Source: Planctomycetaceae bacterium
GTDB lineage: Bacteria > Planctomycetota > Planctomycetia > Planctomycetales > Planctomycetaceae
Assembly (NCBI GenBank): GCA_018699955.1
Contig: JABISG010000034.1
Coordinates: 58,757 to 122,756, forward strand
Direction: 5' to 3'
DNA: 64,000 nt
Below are positions 44,788 to 53,935 of this stretch, piece by piece. Each line of letters opens with the position of its first letter. Position 1 is the first letter of the stretch. Both the position numbers and the translations under genes were made by a program. The notes beneath the pieces were generated by a model. It worked only from the letters and a program-made list of their open reading frames with translations, did not search any database and was not told where the DNA came from.

Positions 44788-45201
44788 CGAACGCTCCCGG
44801 TGTGATCGGTGGTCTTGTTCCGGTTGACAACCTCTGATAGATGGCCGGACAATTTCGCAGCAACCGAAGCCGCCAGCATCTTATCGCCCCGCGACGACGC
44901 GAGACAAGCACGTCGGCAACGCGATGGCGAATCGTGCCGAGTGACTCGAATTGCTTATCACGGCGATCATTTGAGAGGCAGGGGCCGAAATCGAACCGAA
45001 GGCGACGCCGTGATGGCGGTGCGTCGGCGCAAAACCTTGACGCACCCTACTTGCCGCTTCCTGTTTCGAAATACAGAGTTGTTTCTCGGGGCGCGAGTGG
45101 CAATAGCGCTGAGAATGGAGTCTATTGGTAGAAGACACAGATGGGAGCCGACGTGACCAAGGAAACACGCCGGAACGCTGAAATCGAACCGGGAGATCAT
45201 A
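44788..45201. other. Intergenic region with a small palindromic motif
   Basis: 414 bp between divergent genes with no convincing coding sequence. A short inverted motif GGTGCGTC...GACGCACC lies around 45018-45045. Promoters of both flanking genes are expected here but were not located. Confidence 0.55.
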
Positions 45202-46494
45202 ATGGGTTGTTCACGACGGGAATTCCTGGTTGGGGCGGCGGGCGCTTTGCCGCTTGGGTCGCTGGCGCACGCTGCACAAGGACGGCGTCCGAAGATCGCA
45301 GCATTGACCACGATCTATCACAAGTACTCGCACTCGCAACACATCGTCGATCGCTTCCTGGAAGGCTACGGATGGGAAGGCCGTCACCATCGCCCGCCGA
45401 TGGACGTCGTCTCTCTGTACGTCGAACAGATCGGGGAGAATGACTGGAGTCGCGAGCGTGTGAAACGCCATTCACAATTAAAGAGCTACCCGACCATAGC
45501 CGAAGCTTTGACGCTTGGGGGAAACAAGTTGGCGGTGGACGGCGTGTTGCTGATTGGCGAACACGGCGACTTTCCCAACAACGAAAAGGGGCAGAAGCTC
45601 TATCCCCGCTACGAGTACTTTGAGCAAGTCATGGACGTCTATCGCGATAGTGGCCGCACTGCTCCGCTGTTCAACGACAAACATCTCTCCTGGAACTGGA
45701 AATGGGCCAAGAAGATGGTGGAGACGTCCGAGGAAATGGGCTTCGGTTTCATGGCGGGATCGTCACTGCCGGTGGCCCGTCGATTGCCGTCGATCGATCT
45801 GCCCTGGGGTGCCGACGTCGAGGAAGCCGTCGGAGTGTGGGCCGGCGGTATCGATGGTGGCGACATCCATGTCATCGAAGCAATGCAGTCGATTGTCGAA
45901 CGCCGCCGCGGCGGGGAGACCGGCATTCGCGCCGTCGAGGCACTGCGAGGCGAACGATTCTGGAAAGCGCTGGAGTCCGGGTCGTGGGAAGGTGGCGGCT
46001 GCGATCGACGGCTGCTCGAAGCTGCGCTCTCGCGGAGCAATATGCTCGCCCCCGTGCGGCCCGATTATGGCGTCGTCTTTCCGACGACAAGCGACATGCG
46101 CCGAATGGCTCCCGATTCTTACGCCTACCGTTTTGAATACACCGATGGGTTGAAAGCCACCATTGTGCAGTTCCAGGGGCGGCCGAAACAGAAGGACCCC
46201 GGAGTGGTCGGCGATTGCACGGTTGCGGCACGACTCAAAGGGGGAGAGATGTTTTCGGTCCTGGTTTATCTGCCGTATTACGCGATGCGCAACTTTTTCA
46301 ATCCGCAGGTCAACCACATCGAATCGCTGTTTCTAACAGGCAAGTCATCCTATCCCGTCCGGCGGACACTCCTGACAACGGGCATGACGGCAGCGGGAAT
46401 CGAATCGCTCTTTCAGAAACAGAAGCGACTGCAAACACCACATCTGGCAGTCGAATACCAGCCGACCCGAAAATCGACGTTTTGGAGAACATAA
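45202..46494 (+). CDS. Tat-exported protein of unknown function
   Basis: A 430-residue protein. The N-terminus has a twin-arginine signal (SRREFLVGAAGALPLGSLAHA). After it come IAALTTIYHKYSHSQHI, GVLLIGEHGDFP and APLFNDKHLSWNWKWA, which look like a flavodoxin- or oxidoreductase-type alpha/beta fold, but I do not recognise the family. It is a known planctomycete hypothetical type to my memory, always Tat-exported. A GGGAGA motif 7 bp upstream of the ATG is a good ribosome-binding site. It opens the co-directional cluster ending at 59068. Confidence 0.8.
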   Translation: MGCSRREFLVGAAGALPLGSLAHAAQGRRPKIAALTTIYHKYSHSQHIVDRFLEGYGWEGRHHRPPMDVVSLYVEQIGENDWSRERVKRHSQLKSYPTIAEALTLGGNKLAVDGVLLIGEHGDFPNNEKGQKLYPRYEYFEQVMDVYRDSGRTAPLFNDKHLSWNWKWAKKMVETSEEMGFGFMAGSSLPVARRLPSIDLPWGADVEEAVGVWAGGIDGGDIHVIEAMQSIVERRRGGETGIRAVEALRGERFWKALESGSWEGGGCDRRLLEAALSRSNMLAPVRPDYGVVFPTTSDMRRMAPDSYAYRFEYTDGLKATIVQFQGRPKQKDPGVVGDCTVAARLKGGEMFSVLVYLPYYAMRNFFNPQVNHIESLFLTGKSSYPVRRTLLTTGMTAAGIESLFQKQKRLQTPHLAVEYQPTRKSTFWRT

Positions 46495-46660
46495 GAGGGT
46501 CGACAGAGTCTCTTCACACCTTGACCACCACCCGACACTTGACCAGTTAGGCGACGTCTTATTGGCAAAGCGCAGTCTTACCGAAGCCCAATCGACGTTT
46601 ACCAAGCTGGTGCAGCCCCCCATGACATCGACCTGATCGATCCCCACACCGCGCGACGAA

Positions 46661-46676
46661 TGCTATAATGTTGAAG
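46661..46676 (+). promoter_or_regulatory. Extended -10 promoter (TGCTATAAT) upstream of the first PSD1 gene
   Basis: TG-C-TATAAT at 46661-46669 is a perfect extended -10 element; a canonical -35 at proper spacing was not seen. The expected start of transcription is near 46676, exactly where the structured leader begins. Confidence 0.6.
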
Positions 46677-46746
46677 GGTGCGTCCGTTCGTCACAGCGAA
46701 CGAGGGGCGGAGACCGCTGGAAGATCCGGCGGCTCTTCAAACACCC
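46676..46746 (+). ncRNA. Candidate structured leader RNA (three-way junction)
   Basis: The transcript from about 46676 can close a stem GGGTG (46676-46680) with CACCC (46742-46746). Inside are two hairpins: CGTTCG-TCACAG-CGAACG, and CCGC(T)GGA paired with TCC(G)GCGG. The 105-nt leader ends at the PSD1 start codon at 46781. It does not match any riboswitch class I know by eye. Covariation evidence is lacking, so this is a hypothesis. Confidence 0.4.
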
Positions 46747-46780
46747 GAGGCCGACAACCCGTATCAGCGAGTTCTGTGTC

Positions 46781-49324
46781 ATGCCTGATTTCAATTCACT
46801 AAAGCGGCAAAACCCAACCCCAGGACAACGAAGGCGCTTTGTTGAATCAATCAGCAGGCGCGTCTCGGCATCTGCCTTGGCAATTGCCCTCGTCTTTTCT
46901 GCCGGTGCTGCCGCTTGGTCGGCAGACGATGCCGCGCAGAAAGTTGTCCGCCCGACTGCTGAGCAAATTCGGTTCTTCGAGAAGACGATCCGGCCGCTCT
47001 TGGCGAAGTACTGCTACGAGTGTCACGGAGCAGACGAGCAGGAATCCGAGCTGCGGCTCGACTCGCTGGCAGGAATGCTCACCGGTGGCAAGGGCGGGGC
47101 GTCGGTCGTTCCGGGCAAACCGAAAAGCAGTCTGCTCGTGACCGCTGTTGGTTACCGCGATAACGAATTACAAATGCCGCCCGATGAGAAACTGTCGGAT
47201 CGACAGATCACGGATTTGACGCGCTGGGTCGAGATGGGGGCTCCGCACCCAGACAGCGGCAAGGTCGCCGCGACTCGACGCAGCGGTGTGGATATCGAAC
47301 AAGGACGCAAGCACTGGGCGTTTCAAACTCCGGTCAAACCGAAAGTGCCTCGCAGCCGTCCGACCACTTCTTCACGCCAGCCAATCGACGCGTTTATCCT
47401 CGCAGCCTTGGAAAAGGCGGAGCTCAAGCCGCTTGGTCCAGCCGACAAACGAACGTTGATCCGTCGCGCCACTTTTGACCTGATTGGACTCCCACCGACG
47501 CCGTCGGAAATTGACGCCTTTTTGGCCGACAAGTCGGCCGGCGCGTTTCGCCGGGTGGTGGATCGGCTGCTCGATTCGCCGCACTACGGCGAGCGATGGG
47601 GACGTCACTGGCTCGACGTTGCTCGTTATGCCGACTCGAACGGACTGGATGAGAACGTCGCCCACGGGAACGCATGGCGGTATCGCGACTATGTCGTCAA
47701 GTCGCTCAATGACGACAAACCGTACAATGAGTTTCTGGTTGAACAGCTGGCCGGCGACCTGCTCGATTCCGGCACCGACGTGTCGCGGCGGAACAACCGA
47801 CTGATCGCAACCGGTTTTCTCGTGCTGGGACCGAAGGTGTTAGCGGAAGTCGATGAGGGAAAAATGGAGATGGATATCGTCGACGAGCAAATTGACACAA
47901 TCGGCCGCAGCCTGATGGGGCTGACGCTCGGCTGCGCCCGCTGCCACGATCATAAGTTCGATCCGATCGGGCAGGACGACTACTACGGGCTGGCGGGAAT
48001 CTTCAAGAGCACCCGCACGATGGAACATTTCAAGAAAGTTGCCCGCTGGCAGGAAAACTCAATTGCGCTGCCGGCGGACACGGCTCGAAAGAAGAAACAC
48101 GAGCAACTGATCTCCGATAAGAAGAGGCAGATCGAAGCTCGCGTCGCGTCGGCCAAACGCGCGTTGACTTCGCCCGCCGGAGAGAAAGTCCCGCAGGATA
48201 TTGAAAAGCGATTTCCTCAACAGACGCAGCTCGAATTAAAAACACTGCGCGACGAACTGAAGCAACTGGAAAAGTCTGTGCCGGTTATGCCGACCGCGAT
48301 GGGAGTCGTTGACGGAGCCGTCGCACATACTGCGGTGCATCTTCGCGGCAGCCACCTCACGTTGGGCGATGTCGTACCCCGCCGTTTTCCGCGAGTTCTG
48401 AGTGTTGAGAACCAATCGAGTTTGCCGGACATGAGCAGCGGTCGCCTGGAATTTGCCCGTTGGCTGACGGCCCCAAGTCACCCATTGGCCGCGCGCGTGA
48501 TGGTCAACCGCATCTGGCGGTGGCATTTCGGCAAGGGGCTCGTGCCAACGGTTGACAACTTCGGCCTGCAAGGGCAGCAGCCGACACACCCTCAGTTGCT
48601 GGACTGGCTTGCCGTTCGCTTCGTCGAGGAGGGCTGGTCGCTCAAAGCGATGCACCGTCTGATTATGCTGTCCGATGTGTACCAGAGGAGCAGTGGTTTC
48701 AGTCCGCGTAACGACACAGCCGATCAAGACAATCAATTTTACTGGCGGTATGACATCCGGCGGCTGGAAGCTGAGGTGATCCGCGACGCCCTGCTGGCGC
48801 TCAGCGGGACACTCGATCGCACGCTCGGCGGAAGCCTGCTGGAAGTGAAGAACCGCGCGTATTTGTTCGATCACACGTCGAATGATAAATCGAGTTACGA
48901 CATTCGCAGGCGTTCAATTTACGTGCCGGTGATTCGCAACCATCTGTACGACATGTTTCAGCTGTTCGACTACACGGACGCCAGCGTACTCAACGGCAAT
49001 CGCGACACCAGCACGATCGCTCCGCAGGCACTGTTCCTGATGAATTCCCAACTCGTCGCCAGCCTGACGACGGCGATGGCCAAGCGGTTGCTGGAAGCGG
49101 AAGGAACTCGCGAGGGACGCATCAACCAACTATTCATGGAAGCATACGGCCGCCAACCGACGGCGGACGAATTGAATCGCGCCGATGTTTTCCTGTCGCG
49201 ATTTGAGAAACTGACGGTTCAAGACAAGGACGGAACCAAAGATGGCGCCGACAGTACACAACAGGCATGGCAGGCATTGTGTCAGTCAGTCATATTGTCC
49301 AGCGAGTTTATATACGTGCGGTAA
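46781..49324 (+). CDS. PSD1 protein: cytochrome-c-like, DUF1549 and DUF1553 (copy A)
   Basis: An 847-residue exported protein. Signal peptide to about residue 48; a cytochrome-c motif CYECH (Cys78-His82) in the planctomycete-specific PSD-cyt domain (about 65-135); DUF1549 at about 190-395 (ERWGRHWLDVARYADSNGLD; CARCHDHKFDPIG, with a second CxxCH); a coiled-coil linker (about 425-505); and DUF1553 at about 535-820 (MVNRIWRWHFGKGLV). The function of the family is unknown; export, haem and co-occurrence with DUF1501 suggest a periplasmic redox or polysaccharide-related complex. It is followed by the DUF1501 gene at 49403. Confidence 0.9.
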   Translation: MPDFNSLKRQNPTPGQRRRFVESISRRVSASALAIALVFSAGAAAWSADDAAQKVVRPTAEQIRFFEKTIRPLLAKYCYECHGADEQESELRLDSLAGMLTGGKGGASVVPGKPKSSLLVTAVGYRDNELQMPPDEKLSDRQITDLTRWVEMGAPHPDSGKVAATRRSGVDIEQGRKHWAFQTPVKPKVPRSRPTTSSRQPIDAFILAALEKAELKPLGPADKRTLIRRATFDLIGLPPTPSEIDAFLADKSAGAFRRVVDRLLDSPHYGERWGRHWLDVARYADSNGLDENVAHGNAWRYRDYVVKSLNDDKPYNEFLVEQLAGDLLDSGTDVSRRNNRLIATGFLVLGPKVLAEVDEGKMEMDIVDEQIDTIGRSLMGLTLGCARCHDHKFDPIGQDDYYGLAGIFKSTRTMEHFKKVARWQENSIALPADTARKKKHEQLISDKKRQIEARVASAKRALTSPAGEKVPQDIEKRFPQQTQLELKTLRDELKQLEKSVPVMPTAMGVVDGAVAHTAVHLRGSHLTLGDVVPRRFPRVLSVENQSSLPDMSSGRLEFARWLTAPSHPLAARVMVNRIWRWHFGKGLVPTVDNFGLQGQQPTHPQLLDWLAVRFVEEGWSLKAMHRLIMLSDVYQRSSGFSPRNDTADQDNQFYWRYDIRRLEAEVIRDALLALSGTLDRTLGGSLLEVKNRAYLFDHTSNDKSSYDIRRRSIYVPVIRNHLYDMFQLFDYTDASVLNGNRDTSTIAPQALFLMNSQLVASLTTAMAKRLLEAEGTREGRINQLFMEAYGRQPTADELNRADVFLSRFEKLTVQDKDGTKDGADSTQQAWQALCQSVILSSEFIYVR

Positions 49325-49347
49325 TGGATGAGTGCGGCGGTCAATAA

Positions 49348-49368
49348 CTGCGACTCAACGCGTCGCAG
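49348..49368. repeat. Palindrome CTGCGACTCAACGCGTCGCAG (dispersed family)
   Basis: Variant of the 25616-25636 palindrome; the arms differ by matching changes that keep the pairing. It lies in the short PSD1-DUF1501 spacer. Confidence 0.75.
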
Positions 49369-49402
49369 CTATCAACTCATCAACATTCAGCAGGACAGAA
49401 CA

Positions 49403-50815
49403 ATGACGATTTCGCGGCGACAACTCCTCAAACAGTGCGGTGCCGGTTTTGGATCGATCGCGCTGGCATCGATGCTGGCGGATGAAGCATCCGCCGCGCC
49501 GAATCGTTCAGAGGACTCTGCCGATTCCCGCTTGCCTCACTTTCCTGCGAAGGCGAAGCGGGTGATCTTTCTGTTCATGAAGGGCGGCCCGTCGCACATG
49601 GACACGTTCGACTACAAGCCTCGACTCCAGAAGGACGACAATAAGCCGCTGCCGTTTGAGAAGCCGCGTGTGCAGTTTGCCCCAACCGGCGAATTGCTCG
49701 CTTCGCCCTGGAAATTCAAACGGTACGGCGAAAGCGGCATCGCGGTGAGTGAGTTGTTTCCGCATGTCGCCCGGTGCGTCGATGACCTCTGCATCATCAA
49801 CTCGTTGCACGGCACGAACCCCGCGCATGGTGGAGCCTGCCTGAAGCTTCACACCGGCAGTGACGCCTTCGTCCGTCCGAGCATGGGCTCGTGGGTGACG
49901 TACGGTTTGGGAACGGAGAACGAGAACCTGCCCGGCTTCATCACCATTTGTCCGACGTTGGCTCACGGCGGGACGAAGAACTGGGGCTCCGCATTTCTTC
50001 CCGCCGCCCATTCCGGAACGCCGCTGGGGAACGCCAGTCAGTCTTCGGAGCAAGCACGCGTCAAATACATTCACAACGCGCGACTCAACCGCGCATCGCA
50101 ACGGCTTCAACTCGATCTCGCCCAGTCGCTGAACAATAATTTTCTCGACACAACCGGACCCGATGCAGCGTTGGAGGCTCGGATCAAATCGTTCGAGTTG
50201 GCATTTCGCATGCAGACGGACATGCCGGCCGCGCTGGAACTGTCGAAGGAGAGTCGTGCCACGCACGAGTTGTACGGGACCGATGACCCGATCACCGCCG
50301 ACTTCGGTCGACAATGCCTGATGGCGCGGCGGTTCGCTGAGCGCGGCGTCCGTTTCGTGCAGGTGACGCATAGCAACACCGAGGTTCAATGGGACCAGCA
50401 CGGCAATCTGCGCAAAGGCCATCAGCAGAATTCAGCAGAGGTCGATAAGCCGATTGCCGGTCTTCTCCGCGACCTGAAATCACGCGGCTTGCTGGACGAC
50501 ACGCTTGTGTTATGGGGCGGCGAGTTCGGTCGCACGCCCACCTGTCAGGGCAAAGGGCACGACGGCCGCGATCACAATCCGGAAGGGTTTACGATGTGGC
50601 TGGCAGGCGGCGGAGTTCGCAATGGAATCCAATACGGCGCAACCGACGACTACGGCTACTACGCGGCGATCGACAAGGTTCACATCCACGACCTGCACGC
50701 CACGCTGCTGCACCTCTTGGGCGTCGATCACTTGCGGCTCACCCGCCGCCACGCCGGCCGCGACTTCCGCTTGACCGATATTGCCGGGAAGGTCGTCAAA
50801 GGGATTATTGCATAG
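49403..50815 (+). CDS. DUF1501 protein, Tat-exported (copy A)
   Basis: A 470-residue protein from ATG 49403 with the Tat signal SRRQLLKQCGAGFGSIALA. The DUF1501 alkaline-phosphatase-like fold shows FLFMKGGPSHMDTFDYKP near the N-terminus and WGGEFGRTPTCQGK, and DGRDHNPEGFTMWLAGGGV near the end, with several His residues likely to bind metal. The usual family length is 400-500. It is paired with PSD1 copy A, as is typical in planctomycetes. The spacer contains the 49348 palindrome. Confidence 0.92.
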   Translation: MTISRRQLLKQCGAGFGSIALASMLADEASAAPNRSEDSADSRLPHFPAKAKRVIFLFMKGGPSHMDTFDYKPRLQKDDNKPLPFEKPRVQFAPTGELLASPWKFKRYGESGIAVSELFPHVARCVDDLCIINSLHGTNPAHGGACLKLHTGSDAFVRPSMGSWVTYGLGTENENLPGFITICPTLAHGGTKNWGSAFLPAAHSGTPLGNASQSSEQARVKYIHNARLNRASQRLQLDLAQSLNNNFLDTTGPDAALEARIKSFELAFRMQTDMPAALELSKESRATHELYGTDDPITADFGRQCLMARRFAERGVRFVQVTHSNTEVQWDQHGNLRKGHQQNSAEVDKPIAGLLRDLKSRGLLDDTLVLWGGEFGRTPTCQGKGHDGRDHNPEGFTMWLAGGGVRNGIQYGATDDYGYYAAIDKVHIHDLHATLLHLLGVDHLRLTRRHAGRDFRLTDIAGKVVKGIIA

Positions 50816-50950
50816 CTGAAGGAAGGAACGTCAGTTCCAGAATTGGATCACAGATTCGTAGAATTTATACCCTGGACAGGACGGAATTGGTAAACTGAAT
50901 GGCGAGGCCTGACCGGTGCGACTGAAAGAGGCCGACAACAGGAGTCAATC

Positions 50951-52336
50951 ATGCTTTCGATTTATGATTCATCCGTGTCAATGTGCGACCGAATTTCGCG
51001 ACGTGAGATACTGCGGGCGAGCGGTGCGGGGCTGATTGGGCTGCCGGCGCTTGGAACGCAACTGCTGGGTGCGAATGAAGAACGTGCAAAACGAGCAAAA
51101 TCATGCATTGTTCTCTTCTTGATGGGCGGGCCGCCGCAGCATTCGACGTGGGATCCCAAGCCCGAGGCGCCGGCAGGAATTCGTGGCGAATTCGGCCCGA
51201 TTGACACCAATGTTCCGGGCGTCCAGGTTGGCGAACTGATGCCGCGGACAGCCAGGATGATGGACAAGATCGCGGTTTTACGCGCTGTGGCGACCGATGA
51301 CAATGCGCATTCATCGAGTGGTTACGCGATGCTAACCGGGCAGCCGCACATTCCAAAAAATGTCGAAGGTGCCAATCCGGGCGCTCCGAACAACTGGCCT
51401 TCGATGGGGGCAGTGGCCAAGCATCTCTACCGCCGCCGCCAGTTGTTGCCGGCCGCAGTGCGGCTTCCACAACATATCTTCAATACCGATCAATCAGTTT
51501 GGCCGGGTCAGGATGCCGGCTGGTTGGGGAAGAAAGCAGAACCCTGGTTGTTTAATTGCCGACCGGCATCGCCCGACTTCGACGTGCCGGAGTTTCGACT
51601 GCAAGCCGATGTCAGTTTGGACCGACTCAACAACCGGCGGTCGCTGCTCAAGCAAATCGAGTCCCAGTTGCGACTCGCCGAGGCAACCGGTGCCGTCAAC
51701 GCGTTCACCGAACGCCAGCAACAGGCATTTGCGCTGCTCGATTCGCCGATGGCCCGAACCGCTTGCGACATCAAAGAGGAATCCAATGAATTGAGAGACC
51801 GTTACGGACGAGGGCAGTTCGGGCAAAGTGTACTGCTGGCACGCAGATTGGTTGAAGCGGAAGTGAATTTTGTGCAGGTGAATTGGTTTCGCGGCCCGGA
51901 AGAACCGCGATCGAATCCCGTCTGGGACACCCACAACGACGAGCCGAACCGATTGAAAAACGTGCTGGTGCCGCCGTTCGATCAAGCCTACACAGCACTC
52001 CTGGAAGACCTGGAGCAGCGCGGGACGTTGGACGAAACGCTGGTGGTCGTCATGGCGGAATTCGGACGCACGCCCAAAATCAACGCGGCAGCGGGCCGGG
52101 GTCATTGGGGGTATGTCTTCTCGGTCGCCTTGGCTGGTTGCGGGATTCGAGGCGGAACAGTCTATGGAGCCTCGGATGAAATAGGCGGCTATCCAAAGGA
52201 AGGCCGAGTCGACTCTGAAGATGTCGCGGCCACAATCTTTCACTGCCTGGGCTATCCGCCGCACACAGAAATCCACGACCCACTCGGTCGCGCGCTGCCC
52301 ATTAGCCGAGGACAAGTCATTCGACAGATTCTGTGA
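50951..52336 (+). CDS. DUF1501 protein, Tat-exported (copy B, no own PSD1)
   Basis: A 461-residue paralog. The Tat motif is in SRREILRASGAGLIGLPALG, then LFLMGGPPQHSTWDPKP and MAEFGRTPKINAAAGRGHWG. An AGGAG stretch lies 6 bp upstream of the ATG, a good ribosome-binding site. It is the divergent DUF1501 of the cluster, lacking an adjacent PSD1, and follows copy A by 135 bp. Confidence 0.9.
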   Translation: MLSIYDSSVSMCDRISRREILRASGAGLIGLPALGTQLLGANEERAKRAKSCIVLFLMGGPPQHSTWDPKPEAPAGIRGEFGPIDTNVPGVQVGELMPRTARMMDKIAVLRAVATDDNAHSSSGYAMLTGQPHIPKNVEGANPGAPNNWPSMGAVAKHLYRRRQLLPAAVRLPQHIFNTDQSVWPGQDAGWLGKKAEPWLFNCRPASPDFDVPEFRLQADVSLDRLNNRRSLLKQIESQLRLAEATGAVNAFTERQQQAFALLDSPMARTACDIKEESNELRDRYGRGQFGQSVLLARRLVEAEVNFVQVNWFRGPEEPRSNPVWDTHNDEPNRLKNVLVPPFDQAYTALLEDLEQRGTLDETLVVVMAEFGRTPKINAAAGRGHWGYVFSVALAGCGIRGGTVYGASDEIGGYPKEGRVDSEDVAATIFHCLGYPPHTEIHDPLGRALPISRGQVIRQIL

Positions 52337-52516
52337 GTCGTCACCTCGATGAACGATCCTCTGCTGAATATGATTGGATGTCGAGCCGCATCGACGACCC
52401 AAATGTTCTGCATGATTGACATGCCGCGTTCTATGCACCGCCAAATGACTGGGACGTTGACCGGCAAGGCACTGATTGGTTTTGAGGTCGTTGGCAAATA
52501 ACGGTGGTTGGTCGTG

Positions 52517-52532
52517 ACTGCATTCATGCGGT
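52517..52532. repeat. Short palindrome ACTGCAT-TC-ATGCGGT (dispersed family)
   Basis: One-mismatch copy of the 9507-9522 palindrome, within a longer shared sequence. It lies in the 52337-52603 spacer, which otherwise has no coding sequence. Confidence 0.7.
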
Positions 52533-52603
52533 CCTCGACGAGATAACATTTGCTGGGAAAAGACCTGACATTCGGGGTACTCAGAGCGAAGGAGAAAACA
52601 ACA

Positions 52604-53791
52604 GTGACGGTTTTCAACGAGCGGCGATACTGCATCGACGACGCGCTGTCGCGTCGCGGTTTCCTCGGAAGCGCCGGATTAGCGTTCGCCGCGTTGGCGC
52701 TTCCGCAGCGATTGCAAGCTGAATCGTCGGCGAACGAGCGCACCGCAGACAAGCGGACCGTCCGGCCATTCAAGCGTTACTCGGACCTGCTGGAGACTGT
52801 AAAGAAACGAGGGTACAAGCCGCGCGTGCTGGGCTATGCGCCGGATAAGTCGCCGATTGTTGGTATCAAAGCGGGCGGCGACAAGCTGCCGGCCATCTTC
52901 ATCAGCGCGGGGAGTCATTCCACCGAACAGGCCGGCGTCGCGGCCGCTGTCGAGTTGATCGACAAGCTGGAAACGGAACATCAGGTCTACGTGATTCCCT
53001 GCCGCGACCCGATCGGACTGAACGGTTACATGTATGCGCTGAGCTTGAGCCTGGGCGAGGAACCCAAGATCGAGTCGATGGAACAGATGGAAAGGCTGCT
53101 GCGCGACAAGGGCGAAGTGTTGCTTGATGCGGACGGTAAGCTGCTGGTGTTGATCGGAGAGTACGGTTACGCCAACCGGGGGCTGTATCGCAAGGTCGAA
53201 AAAGGAGCGAAGTTTCTGGAACCGCTCAAGGGCCGCCGACTTTGGTTCCCGTCGCGCTACGAAGACGTTCCAGGTTCCGGCCTGTTCGAGCGCGCTTACA
53301 CGCAAGTTGTCACACCGGACAGCGAAGTCCTGCACATCAATCGGTTTCACGACACGTCGTGGGCGCCGGTCGAGATCCGTTGCACTCGCGGACTGATGGC
53401 CGACATCAAGCCGGGGCTGACATTCGATCTACACGAGTACGGCGGCGATGCCTTCTGGTTTTCTGCCCGGCGTCAGCGGACTGACGAAGACGAAATCTGG
53501 GAACGCCGGATGGCTGCCGAAGCCGCCCGTGCGGTGAAGGCTTCCGGAGCGAAGGTGGCTCCCGATGACTACTCGCCAGGCTCGTTCTTTTCCAAGCTTG
53601 AGCGGGGCGTCTTCTGGCTCGATCCCAGCCAGCGCGGTGAAGGCTTGAATCTCGCTGACTTCGCAGCGAGCAAGTACGGCGGTGCCTTCACCGTCGAAAC
53701 CGGTATGCGGCAGCCATTCGAACACCGCGTCCGTACATCGATGCTGACAGTGCAAACGGCAGTGCGAGTTTTCGAGGAACGTTATCGATGA
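52604..53791 (+). CDS. Exported M14-like zinc carboxypeptidase family protein
   Basis: A 395-residue protein from a GTG at 52604 preceded by the ribosome-binding site GAAGGAG (10 bp away). A Tat-like signal SRRGFLGSAGLAFAALALP is present. The core has AGSHSTEQAG (the HxxE zinc-ligand pair), a later FDLHEYGGDAFWFSA (third His) and FTVETGMRQPF (active-site Glu), consistent with the M14 carboxypeptidase fold. The substrate is probably a peptide or cell-wall fragment. The TTG at 52550 is a less likely start. Confidence 0.8.
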   Translation: MTVFNERRYCIDDALSRRGFLGSAGLAFAALALPQRLQAESSANERTADKRTVRPFKRYSDLLETVKKRGYKPRVLGYAPDKSPIVGIKAGGDKLPAIFISAGSHSTEQAGVAAAVELIDKLETEHQVYVIPCRDPIGLNGYMYALSLSLGEEPKIESMEQMERLLRDKGEVLLDADGKLLVLIGEYGYANRGLYRKVEKGAKFLEPLKGRRLWFPSRYEDVPGSGLFERAYTQVVTPDSEVLHINRFHDTSWAPVEIRCTRGLMADIKPGLTFDLHEYGGDAFWFSARRQRTDEDEIWERRMAAEAARAVKASGAKVAPDDYSPGSFFSKLERGVFWLDPSQRGEGLNLADFAASKYGGAFTVETGMRQPFEHRVRTSMLTVQTAVRVFEERYR

Positions 53792-53935
53792 ATATTCACA
53801 AGCTCTTTTGCTTCACTGTCCCCACAACCGGGGGTTTGACTCTTCGTCTTTCGCTCATCGCATGTGTCGGCACAGCCGATGCGTCCATCGCACGTGTCGC
53901 AGTTGAACTGAATCCCTAACGCTGAGAAACACTTG

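Noticed and set aside
46676..46746. A known riboswitch class (SAM, TPP, cobalamin, c-di-GMP, ZTP, guanidine, fluoride) in the PSD1 leader
   Set aside because: None of the conserved cores that I know from these classes is visible; only stem complementarity was seen.
53933..53935. TTG start for the metallophosphoesterase
   Set aside because: An ATG follows immediately at 53936, so the TTG is not needed.
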